64,000 bases of DNA from Deltaproteobacteria bacterium (GTDB lineage: Bacteria; Myxococcota_C; UBA6777): NCBI GenBank assembly GCA_006226375.1, contig SBHC01000081.1, forward strand, positions 124,001 through 188,000, read 5' to 3'. How positions within the stretch are numbered: the first letter of the stretch is position 1; every line of letters begins with the position of its first letter. The notes under the pieces are model-generated. The model was not told the DNA's origin. It was given only the letters and a program-made list of their open reading frames with translations, and did not search any database. Both the position numbers and the translations under genes were made by a program. Shown piece after piece: positions 9,559 to 16,886 of this stretch.

Positions 9559-10298
9559 ACAAACTCCTTCTCGGTTGAGTTAACGCTCGCTTAATCTCCC
9601 AAAGCAAGCGATGGCCTTAACAACCAGGCCTATGTAAGAAACGAAAGGACTATAAAAAACACGCGTCGCAACGATCACAGAACGTGACGCACCGCATGGT
9701 ATCGAACCCACCCCCAAACAATTCCTGCGTTACCTGCTCATCGAACTTGAAACAAGTTTCATGCCCTATGAGAGTATGGCCTACAACGTGATAGACCTTT
9801 GTCATCTTTTCTGTGTCTCATAGAATGATAACTTATCAAACGACATACAATCGTCAGATCTGAAGTGTCTGGGTTTGAAAGTTACTACTTATGTAGCACC
9901 ACAGGAGTGCGAAACACAAAAAAAGGGCAGAGCCACCTTCCAGAACGATGAAGCGGAAAAAAGACTCACCACACATTGCGATGTTTTGTTCTTCATTCCT
10001 TCGTTCGGATGGATCTTGCTGCTCAGCACAAGAAATTTTGAAAAAAGTTTAAAGGTTTTTGAAAGTTGGTCGTTAAGCGGGCACATGAACGATGATCACA
10101 TAGGGAAATAGAGGCACAAAGCCAATGGACAAGGAACACCTGCACGAGATTTAAGATGCCTCAAGATTAACCTGTTTTGTTCAGAAGGTCAATAGAAAGT
10201 CACAAAAGTACGGTAGGTCAATCCAAGAAGAAAAGACAGGAATTGGGGGTCTAAAAAGAGAAGGGGAGGCTTGAAGTATAAGGAGAATAACGTAAGTC
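9559..10298. other. 740-bp non-coding region
   Basis: No convincing gene. It holds the promoter and 5' leader of the giant surface protein (minus strand) and the 3' flank of the lipoprotein gene. It is more AT-rich than the genes, with A/T runs around 10020-10070. The leader next to the start has small inverted repeats (TCGCTT at 9587-9592 with AAGCGA at 9606-9611; GGCCT at 9613-9617 with AGGCC at 9626-9630). A longer palindrome at 9748-9761 is listed separately. The only ORF of note (9875-10111, plus) starts with TTG without a ribosome site and is not supported. Confidence 0.6.
9748..9761. promoter_or_regulatory. Candidate operator, TGAAAC-AA-GTTTCA
   Basis: Perfect 6-bp inverted repeat TGAAAC/GTTTCA around AA, about 190 bp upstream of the surface-protein start. 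The shape (GAAAC, short spacer, GTTTC) resembles sites of TetR-type regulators such as the PsrA class. The binding protein is unknown and no such regulator is encoded in the window. Confidence 0.35.
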
Positions 10299-12518
10299 TT
10301 ATGGGGCACGTCGGATGTAGAGCTTTTCGCCGTTCTTCACAAACAACGTTCCACCCAAAACAGCGGACCCACCGACATGGACAAATTTGGACTTGCCCAT
10401 CATGGGTCTGTGGGGCACAAACTTAAGACGTTTGAGAGTTGTGGCGTTGCGAATTTCCACACCGCTGTGGAACACAAGGGAGAGCCGCTTTCCATCTGCC
10501 GATAGACCCATGGCGTGGCCCAGTCGATACGTTTTGTGAAGAGTGGTCTGGCCCGATCGCAGATCAGTCTTTTGCAAGACTCCACCTTTGGAGCTGTAGA
10601 TCAGCAAGGACTGTTGGTCTTGGGAGAACACAACTCCGTAGGGTGTGATGGGAGCGTTGAAACGTCGAACCACTCCGTTGGAAGTCTCGATAACAAAGGC
10701 GCTCCCCTTTGCCGGTGACAACTCCGTGTACTGAACGACAGCAATCCGAGAGAAGTCACGAGTCGGAACAATGGCTTCCAGGCGCTTCATGGAAGGAGCA
10801 AAACGAGCGATGGTTCGTCGTTCACCAGAGGTCAGGTCCAGAGCCATGAGCCGGTAGTAATAGGTTTTGCCAGAGTTTGCGAGAGGCCGCGCCGAACGAC
10901 ATGCGCCGAACACAGCTCGCTCCGACTGGAGGTAATAAAATGTACGCCCATAAGGATCAGTTCCAATGCTGCGGTACGCGCTGTGACACCCAGGCATTCC
11001 CAAGGTCCAGGCACGGACAATGCGATTGCTCTTGCTGTCCCACACGAGATATTGGTATCGGTAGCGTTTCTTCAGCGCAGGCATCGGCACACGAAGCATA
11101 AGACCACCGCGGCGAAGCAACGGATTGAAGGACACCAACTCCTCTTCCACGGACGAGTGCTTTTTACCCATGAACCAGGGAAGCAGGTAACGATTCTTCA
11201 GGAAGTACGAGGTAACAGCCGGTTGGACCTGTACCATCGCCTGCTTTTGGGTATCCCACACTTTGTACACTCGATCTGTGCAATGAGCTTGCGAATAGCG
11301 GCTGCTGGTACCCAACACGACATATCGCAAGCCTGAACCATGAATGCCCTGGATCGACTCACTGGTTGTGTGTTGAAACAAATTCACAGGAGCTGAGTCG
11401 CTGTTTTTGAGAGACTTCTGACCAAGCCCGCGCAACGCATGAACCAACGGATACTTCCGGACCTCCGACGCGCAGTAGTTCCGCCATCGGGAGATCGCCT
11501 GCTTGTCGCTGGCGCTCATCGGAAGATCAGGCTCAGGCTGGGGCAAAGGTGCCGGTGTTGATTTCTTGGGCGACGGCACAACTTGTTGGTTTGGAGTGTT
11601 CGGAGTCACAGTTCCCGTGCTTGGCGGCTGGGAAAGATTCTTGTCGCCACTGTCCAGGCCAGGAGTTGAAGGAACAGCCTGGTTCAATGGGTCTTTCTGA
11701 ACCTTGGGCTTTGCTTGGGTTGAGGGCTTTGCTGGCTCACCTGTTGGAGGACGATACACAGGAAACGAAGGGGGAGCCGCCGACTTCTTCGAAGGGGCAG
11801 GTGTTGTCTTCGCTTTCGGTTGAACCGCGTTGGGCTTCGCGGTGCTGCCTGTCGAGTTGGAAGAGTCATCAGAGGGTGGCTCCGGTGGCTGAGCCTCAGG
11901 TGGAGCGTTCAGAGGTCCTCCTCCATTCGGACTGCTCGGGCTGGGATTCACATTGGGAGTGCTCTTCGCGTTGGGTTGTTTCTGCCAAAGAGGACCCCGT
12001 TGGGCATACATCTGTCCGCGATTGTAACGACGCTTTCGTCGGAGGAAGCGAGCATAAGCCCGCTGCTTCCTTTGAACCACAGCCAAACGGCGCTTGTACC
12101 GACGGATGCACTTTTGGTAGCGACCGAGATAGCGAGCGTAGTTTCGCTGCATCCGCTTGTAAGCACGCCACTCTCCGACATTCTCTGTGTCGTACATGGA
12201 GCGGCGAAGGCGCTGGATGATGCGCATCGTTTTGTTGCGGTTAAACCGACAATACATAATCACCCGTCGGTATTTCCGAGCGACACGCGCGTATTTCCGG
12301 TAAGCCCTTCGCGTTCGACGATACTGACGACTTTGGGGGGCTTGCTGCTGCCAACGTCGTTGACGACGCGGCGCTTCGTCAGCGTGATCGTCCCCGTAAC
12401 GCCTGGAATACCGGTTGTCGTACTGCCGCTCTTGGCTGGTGTACACACAACCAGAACTCAACAGTCCAACGGTGAGCAAACCCACCATCAATGCAATATT
12501 TCGAAACGAACCCAACAT
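10299..12518 (-). CDS. Arg/Tyr-rich lipoprotein with C-terminal propeller-like domain
   Basis: 739-residue predicted lipoprotein. Start at 12518 is chosen because GGAGAG lies about 8 bases upstream and the N-terminus becomes a lipoprotein signal with lipobox LSSGC (Cys24); the longer frame upstream has no signal sense. Residues about 30-165 are extraordinarily rich in Arg and Tyr (patterns such as RRxYRKYARVARKYRR), probably helical and strongly basic. Residues about 170-335 are a Pro/Ser/Lys-rich linker. Residues about 350-739 look beta-rich, with repeated phrases such as SFNPLLRRGG, RIAVVQYTEL and SADGKRLSLVF, like a divergent WD40/TolB-type propeller. The basic segment could bind an acidic polymer (lipopolysaccharide, DNA, polysaccharide) at the outer membrane; that is inference. 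I do not recognise a family for the whole protein. Confidence 0.8.
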   Translation of the reverse strand: MLGSFRNIALMVGLLTVGLLSSGCVYTSQERQYDNRYSRRYGDDHADEAPRRQRRWQQQAPQSRQYRRTRRAYRKYARVARKYRRVIMYCRFNRNKTMRIIQRLRRSMYDTENVGEWRAYKRMQRNYARYLGRYQKCIRRYKRRLAVVQRKQRAYARFLRRKRRYNRGQMYAQRGPLWQKQPNAKSTPNVNPSPSSPNGGGPLNAPPEAQPPEPPSDDSSNSTGSTAKPNAVQPKAKTTPAPSKKSAAPPSFPVYRPPTGEPAKPSTQAKPKVQKDPLNQAVPSTPGLDSGDKNLSQPPSTGTVTPNTPNQQVVPSPKKSTPAPLPQPEPDLPMSASDKQAISRWRNYCASEVRKYPLVHALRGLGQKSLKNSDSAPVNLFQHTTSESIQGIHGSGLRYVVLGTSSRYSQAHCTDRVYKVWDTQKQAMVQVQPAVTSYFLKNRYLLPWFMGKKHSSVEEELVSFNPLLRRGGLMLRVPMPALKKRYRYQYLVWDSKSNRIVRAWTLGMPGCHSAYRSIGTDPYGRTFYYLQSERAVFGACRSARPLANSGKTYYYRLMALDLTSGERRTIARFAPSMKRLEAIVPTRDFSRIAVVQYTELSPAKGSAFVIETSNGVVRRFNAPITPYGVVFSQDQQSLLIYSSKGGVLQKTDLRSGQTTLHKTYRLGHAMGLSADGKRLSLVFHSGVEIRNATTLKRLKFVPHRPMMGKSKFVHVGGSAVLGGTLFVKNGEKLYIRRAP

Positions 12519-12807
12519 GTCGATGACTCTCCGATGAATAACGAACTGCGTGTGATCTCCCTCACAATCAGAAACAACGGCTTTGCAAGGAGCATACCGA
12601 AATAAAAGTCTGGTAGAATTGCAAGAATAGCCCATTTGCCTGGCTCAGAACCAAGCCACCCCACAGTTCGGAGTACGCCTACACCATACAACAGATAGAA
12701 TGATACTCCAATGCACGAATGACAAGAACTCCACGCCAACTCTTCGCAATACTTTCAACTTTCTCTCATTTCCCGACAGGCAAACCATTCACAATTCGGC
12801 CTCACAA

Positions 12808-12821
12808 TGAATCATGATTCA
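12808..12821. promoter_or_regulatory. 14-bp palindrome upstream of fad operon
   Basis: TGAATCATGATTCA is a perfect 14-bp palindrome. Its TGAAT...ATTCA ends resemble operators of fatty-acid-responsive TetR-type FadR repressors of Gram-positive bacteria (TGAATGA...TCATTCA), which would fit the operon downstream. No regulator gene is visible nearby, so the link is inference. Confidence 0.4.
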
Positions 12822-12875
12822 CCAAGATTTACCTAGGCGAAACATAAGGATAAGTGGATTTCAAAAAAGAAAGGG

Positions 12876-12930
12876 TTGACGAACCTTGGGGAATAATGAA
12901 TAACAATTCACATTGCGATGTTGTGAATTG
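12876..12930 (+). promoter_or_regulatory. Candidate promoter and operator of fad operon
   Basis: A TTGACG hexamer at 12876-12881 is followed after 17 bases by AATAAC (12899-12904), a weak -35/-10 pair. An 8-bp inverted repeat, CAATTCAC (12904-12911) and GTGAATTG (12923-12930) with an 11-base spacer, overlaps the predicted start of transcription, where a repressor would block initiation. The promoter match is weak; the inverted repeat is exact. Confidence 0.35.
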
Positions 12931-12993
12931 GGAGCACGCCCATTGAACAAGCAACCAGCGTGCAATACTAAGCAAAAACAAGGAGACAAAGAG

Positions 12994-15414
12994 GTGAGTG
13001 CAAAGACGCGAGAGATTAAGAAAGCGGCGGTACTCGGCTCCGGAGTGATGGGAATGGCGATTGCGTCCCATCTGGCGGGCTGTGGCATTGATGTTCTGTT
13101 GCTTGACATTGTTCCCTTTGATTCGATGTTGTCGGAAAAAGAGCAAGCCAAGCGTGACGCGGGCGATGCCAAAGTACGCAACAAGTTGTCCAACGCAGCG
13201 CTGAAAATGGCGTTGAAGTACAAGCCACCCCAACCGGCTTTTTACTCCGTGAAGGACGCAGAGCGCATCTCCACCGGAAACTTTGACGACGATCTGGAAA
13301 AAATCGGCGACTGCGACTGGGTCGTTGAGGTTGTCGTTGAGCGGATGGACATCAAGAAGCAGTTGTTTGCGAAGGTAGACAAATACCGTGGCGCGAACAC
13401 CATCGTGACATCCAACACCTCCGGCCTCAGCATTGAGACCATGGTTGAAGATTGCTCGACGGAGTTGAAGCGCAACTTCCTGGGCACTCACTTCTTCAAC
13501 CCCGTCCGTTTCATGAAGTTGCTGGAGATTATCCCGCATCCCCAGACTGACCCAGAGTTGCTCGAGTTCATGGCAGAGTTCTGCAAAACTCGCCTGGGCA
13601 AAGGTGTCATCCACGCCAAAGACACCCCCAACTTCATCGCCAACCGCATCGGTATCCACAGCATCTGCCTGACCATGCAAAAGATGATGGAACACGACCT
13701 GCGCATCGACGAAGTCGACGTGATTTGCGGCAAGCCCCTCGGCAACGCCCGCTCGGCTGTGTTCAAGACCGCTGACCTGGTCGGCCTCGACACCATGCGT
13801 CACGTGGCCAACACCGTATACGATCTGTGCACCGACGACGAAGATCGTGAGTTGGTGAAGATGCCCGAGTTCGTCGACAAGATGGTCGAGAACGGATGGC
13901 TCGGTCGCAAAGCCAAGAGCGGCTTCTACAAGCTCGGGCCCAAGAGAGCCAAGCTCGTCCTCGACTGGAAAACCATGGAGTACATCCCCCAGGAGAAAGC
14001 CTCCTTTGACTCCGTGAGCAACGCCAAAGAAGCTGGCGGCACCGGCGCTCGCATCAAAGCGTTGGTCAATGGTGATGACAAAGCAGCCAAGTTTGCTTGG
14101 GAGATCATGGCCGGCGGCCTGCTTTATGCAGCCAACCGAGTTCCCGAGATCGCAGACACGGTCCTCGACGTTGACAACGGCATGTGCTGGGGCTTCAACC
14201 GCGAGATTGGACCCTTCGCAGCTTGGGATGCCATCGGCGTTCGCGAAAGCGTCGAGCGGATGAAGTCGGAAGGCTACAACATCCCCGCCAACGTAAGCCA
14301 AATGCTCGAAGGCGGAAACGAGACCTTCTACAAAGAAGAGAACGGCACCCGCTACCAGTACGATCTGGTCAAGCAAGAGTACGTTGCCATTGAAGAAGAT
14401 CCCAACATCCTCATCCTGAAGAAGCTCCCGGCCCAACGCAAGGTCGATGGCAACGACGGTGTGACCCTCTGGGATATCGGCGACGGCGTCCTCCTCTACG
14501 AAATGCACACCCCCAAAGCCAACGCCGTAGATGCAGACACCGTAGCCATGCAAAACCGCGCAGTCGACTTGCTGGAAGCTGGCAAGTTTGAAGCGATGGT
14601 CGTTGGAAACAACCACGAGAACTTCTGCGTAGGCGCCAACCTGATGGTGGTGCTGATGGCCATTCACGGCGGTCAGCTTGAGCAGATCGAGCCCTTCATC
14701 CACGAGTTCCAAAAAGCGAACATGCGGATGAAGTACTGCAGCAAGCCGATTGTTGCTGCAACCAGCGGCTACGTGTTCGGTGGTGGCTGTGAGATCGTCC
14801 AACACTGTCACAAGGTTGTGGGTGCTGCTGAGTCCTACATCGGCCTCGTGGAAGTCGGCGTCGGCCTGATCCCCGCAGGTGGTGGAACCAAGGAAATGAT
14901 GCTCCGTTCGGTTGAGAACGTGGACAACCCCTTCAACCCCACCCTGCTGCCTTACGTGCGCACAGCATTCCAAAACATCGCAACCGCCGAAGTCGGCACC
15001 GGCTTCAAGCGCTCGATGGAAGCTGGCTACGTCCGCACCACCGACATCATGGAGCCCAACGCTGAGTATCGTCTGACCCGCGCCAAGCAGGTTGCGTTGA
15101 GCCTCGCGGCTGGCCCCTTTGATCCCGGCACACCCCGTGAAGACATCCCTGTCGTCGGCGAAAGCGGCACTGCTGCCTTCACCCTGGCCGCCATCTCCAT
15201 GCGCGACTCAGGCTGGGCCACCGAATACGACCTTCACATCGCCAAGAAGCTCGCCTACATCCTCGGGGGTGGAAGCCGCTTCGAAGGCCAAACCATTAGC
15301 GAATGGGAAATCCTGGATATGGAGCGCGAAGTGTTTATGAGCCTGTTGGGTGAAGAAAAGACCCAAGAGCGCATCCAGCACATGCTGATGACCCGTAAGC
15401 CCCTTCGCAACTAA
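12994..15414 (+). CDS. fadN: 3-hydroxyacyl-CoA dehydrogenase / enoyl-CoA hydratase (FadN-type)
   Basis: Multifunctional beta-oxidation enzyme of 806 residues that hydrates enoyl-CoA and oxidises 3-hydroxyacyl-CoA with NAD+. The GTG at 12994 is chosen: AAGGAG ends 8 bases before it and the Rossmann domain follows directly; an in-frame ATG at 12913 has no ribosome site. The NAD-binding motif LGSGVMG lies near residues 14-20. The dehydrogenase core THFFNPVRFMKLLE is near residue 165, followed by KDTPNFIANRIG. The hydratase/isomerase domain is C-terminal (NFCVGANL near 540, GLVEVGVGLIPAGGGTKE near 615). This dehydrogenase-first order matches FadN of Bacillus rather than FadB of E. coli, which has hydratase first. 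It forms an operon with the thiolase 69 bp downstream. The gene symbol is by domain order only. Confidence 0.93.
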   Translation: MSAKTREIKKAAVLGSGVMGMAIASHLAGCGIDVLLLDIVPFDSMLSEKEQAKRDAGDAKVRNKLSNAALKMALKYKPPQPAFYSVKDAERISTGNFDDDLEKIGDCDWVVEVVVERMDIKKQLFAKVDKYRGANTIVTSNTSGLSIETMVEDCSTELKRNFLGTHFFNPVRFMKLLEIIPHPQTDPELLEFMAEFCKTRLGKGVIHAKDTPNFIANRIGIHSICLTMQKMMEHDLRIDEVDVICGKPLGNARSAVFKTADLVGLDTMRHVANTVYDLCTDDEDRELVKMPEFVDKMVENGWLGRKAKSGFYKLGPKRAKLVLDWKTMEYIPQEKASFDSVSNAKEAGGTGARIKALVNGDDKAAKFAWEIMAGGLLYAANRVPEIADTVLDVDNGMCWGFNREIGPFAAWDAIGVRESVERMKSEGYNIPANVSQMLEGGNETFYKEENGTRYQYDLVKQEYVAIEEDPNILILKKLPAQRKVDGNDGVTLWDIGDGVLLYEMHTPKANAVDADTVAMQNRAVDLLEAGKFEAMVVGNNHENFCVGANLMVVLMAIHGGQLEQIEPFIHEFQKANMRMKYCSKPIVAATSGYVFGGGCEIVQHCHKVVGAAESYIGLVEVGVGLIPAGGGTKEMMLRSVENVDNPFNPTLLPYVRTAFQNIATAEVGTGFKRSMEAGYVRTTDIMEPNAEYRLTRAKQVALSLAAGPFDPGTPREDIPVVGESGTAAFTLAAISMRDSGWATEYDLHIAKKLAYILGGGSRFEGQTISEWEILDMEREVFMSLLGEEKTQERIQHMLMTRKPLRN

Positions 15415-15443
15415 GAAAAACTTCGCTTGTAAGCTATCTTTAA

Positions 15444-15461
15444 CCTGCCCTACGGGGCAGG
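15444..15461 (+). promoter_or_regulatory. Stem-loop between fad genes
   Basis: CCTGCCC (15444-15450) pairs with GGGCAGG (15455-15461) around a TACG loop, a 7-bp GC-rich stem capped by a UNCG-class tetraloop in RNA. It lies between the two operon genes and 22 bases before the thiolase start. There is no clean T-run after it, so an mRNA-stabilising or partial-termination element is more likely than a full terminator. Confidence 0.45.
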
Positions 15462-15483
15462 TCTTCATTCAAGGAGAAAATCC

Positions 15484-16707
15484 ATGTCCGAACAACGCGA
15501 TGCCGTCATTGTTGGTGCCGTCCGAACCGCCATCGGCAAAGCCAATCGTGGTTCCCTGGTTCACACCCGCCCCGACGATATGGGCGCTGCCGTGCTCAAG
15601 GCCGTGGTCGACCGTGTGGGCATTGACCCCGAACTGATCGAAGATGTTGTGATGGGCTGCGCCATGCCTGAAGCTGAGCAAGGCATGAACGTCGCGCGAA
15701 ACTGCGTCATCCTCGCAGGATTGCCCGACTCCGTCGCTGCCATGACCATCAACCGTTACTGCTCCAGTGGCCTTCAGTCCATCTGGCAAGTCCACACCGA
15801 TATCCTCGCTGGAGGAATCGACGTGGGTATCGCCGGTGGAACCGAAACCATGTCGATGATTCCCATGGGCGGAAACAAGATTGTTCCCAACTTGGACCTC
15901 GTCAACACCCGCCCCGAAGCCTACATGGGCATGGGACAAACCGCTGAGAACGTCGCCGTCAAATACGAGATCTCCCGCGAAGAGCAAGATACCTTTGCCG
16001 TTGAATCACAACGCAAAGCTCTCGCCGCTCTCGAACGAGGCGAGTTCAAAGAGCAGATTGTTCCCATCAAAGCCTACCGGTACGACGGCAACGGCAAGAA
16101 GATCGAGTTTGTCTTCGATACCGACGAAGGACCCCGCGCCTCCACCGTCGAAGGCCTCGGCAAGCTTCGCCCCGCCTTCGCCAACCCCAAAACAGCCAAA
16201 CCCTTTGGAGCCACCGTTACCGCGGGCAACTCCTCCCAAATGAGCGATGGCGCTTCGGCTGTCATGTTGATGGAAGCCAGCAAAGCCAAAGAACTCGGCG
16301 TGACTCCCCTCGCCAAGCTCCATGGCTACGTAACCTGTGGCCTCGACCCAGCGTACATGGGTCTCGGACCCGCCTTCGCTGTACCCAAGTTGATGGAACG
16401 CTTTGGCAAGAAGCTCGGCATCGACTACTCCGATATCGGCTGTGTCGAAGTCAACGAAGCCTTCGCCTCCCAAGCCAAATACTGCGGTGACAAGTTCGTA
16501 GAGCTCGGTATCCCCGCGGAAGCCATCAACCCGAACGGTGGCGCTATCGCACTCGGTCACCCCCTCGGCTGCACCGGCTCCAAACTCACCACCCAAATCG
16601 TTCACTGGCTCCGCGACCACAACAAACGTTGGGGTATCGTCACCATGTGCGTCGGTGGTGGAATGGGCGCTGCTGGCCTGATCGAAAACCTCCAATTCAA
16701 AAACTAA
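15484..16707 (+). CDS. fadA: Acetyl-CoA C-acyltransferase (3-ketoacyl-CoA thiolase)
   Basis: Thiolase of 407 residues, the last step of the beta-oxidation cycle: CoA-dependent cleavage of 3-ketoacyl-CoA to acetyl-CoA and a shortened acyl-CoA. The ATG at 15484 is preceded by AAGGAG about 8 bases upstream. The catalytic residues are in place: nucleophile Cys93 in NRYCSSGLQS, NEAFASQ, His359 in GGAIALGHPLGCTG, and the second Cys389 in MCVGGGMGAAG. Length is normal for the family. It is the second gene of the operon with the FadN-type enzyme, so the pair provides three of the four beta-oxidation activities; the acyl-CoA dehydrogenase must be encoded elsewhere. FadA, FadI and biosynthetic AtoB-type thiolases are hard to tell apart by eye; the context favours FadA. 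Confidence 0.95.
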   Translation: MSEQRDAVIVGAVRTAIGKANRGSLVHTRPDDMGAAVLKAVVDRVGIDPELIEDVVMGCAMPEAEQGMNVARNCVILAGLPDSVAAMTINRYCSSGLQSIWQVHTDILAGGIDVGIAGGTETMSMIPMGGNKIVPNLDLVNTRPEAYMGMGQTAENVAVKYEISREEQDTFAVESQRKALAALERGEFKEQIVPIKAYRYDGNGKKIEFVFDTDEGPRASTVEGLGKLRPAFANPKTAKPFGATVTAGNSSQMSDGASAVMLMEASKAKELGVTPLAKLHGYVTCGLDPAYMGLGPAFAVPKLMERFGKKLGIDYSDIGCVEVNEAFASQAKYCGDKFVELGIPAEAINPNGGAIALGHPLGCTGSKLTTQIVHWLRDHNKRWGIVTMCVGGGMGAAGLIENLQFKN

Positions 16708-16770
16708 TCCAACCTCCCCCTTCATGAACCCCCCACGTTTCATCACGTAAACCCCACATGATTTCACGAA

Positions 16771-16790
16771 CCCCACAATGCATTGTGGGG
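16771..16790. repeat. 20-bp perfect palindrome
   Basis: CCCCACAATG followed by its exact reverse complement, in the gap between the convergent thiolase and TPR genes. It could form a hairpin on either transcript but lacks a T-run. A ccccac word also occurs just upstream. Confidence 0.5.
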
Positions 16791-16803
16791 CCATCATTCC
16801 CAT

Positions 16804-16834
16804 TCATTCGACATGATTTAATCATGTTGAATGA
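16804..16834. terminator. 15-bp inverted repeat, possible bidirectional terminator
   Basis: TCATTCGACATGATT (16804-16818) and AATCATGTTGAATGA (16820-16834) are complementary around a single T, with one G-T mismatch. It sits 14 bp after the 20-bp palindrome, between convergent genes. Position suggests transcription termination or insulation on both strands; a protein-binding palindrome is the alternative, since the TCATTC/GAATGA ends resemble the sites in front of the fad operon. Confidence 0.4.
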
Positions 16835-16886
16835 TACACCCAACCCAATGTCCATCGAAACCATGTCCCCCTCTCTTTATAGGGGG

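Larger units (their letters stand above)
12519..12993. other. 475-bp divergent intergenic region
   Basis: Lies between the lipoprotein gene (minus) and the fatty-acid oxidation operon (plus), so it should hold both promoters. AT-rich, no supported gene. Two palindromic sites (12808-12821 and 12904-12930) are listed separately. Translation of the operon starts at the GTG at 12994. Confidence 0.6.

Noticed and set aside
9690-9715. GGGTTCGATACC on the minus strand, like a tRNA T-loop
   Set aside because: The flanking bases do not form a T-stem, and no acceptor, D or anticodon arm can be built around it.
9875-10111. 78-codon plus-strand ORF in the 740-bp gap
   Set aside because: Starts at TTG without a ribosome site and has AT-driven composition; no protein feature seen.
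12829-14973. 714-codon minus-strand ORF opposite the FadN-type gene
   Set aside because: Antisense shadow: the plus strand shows clear dehydrogenase and hydratase motifs, while this frame is His/Val-rich with no family features.
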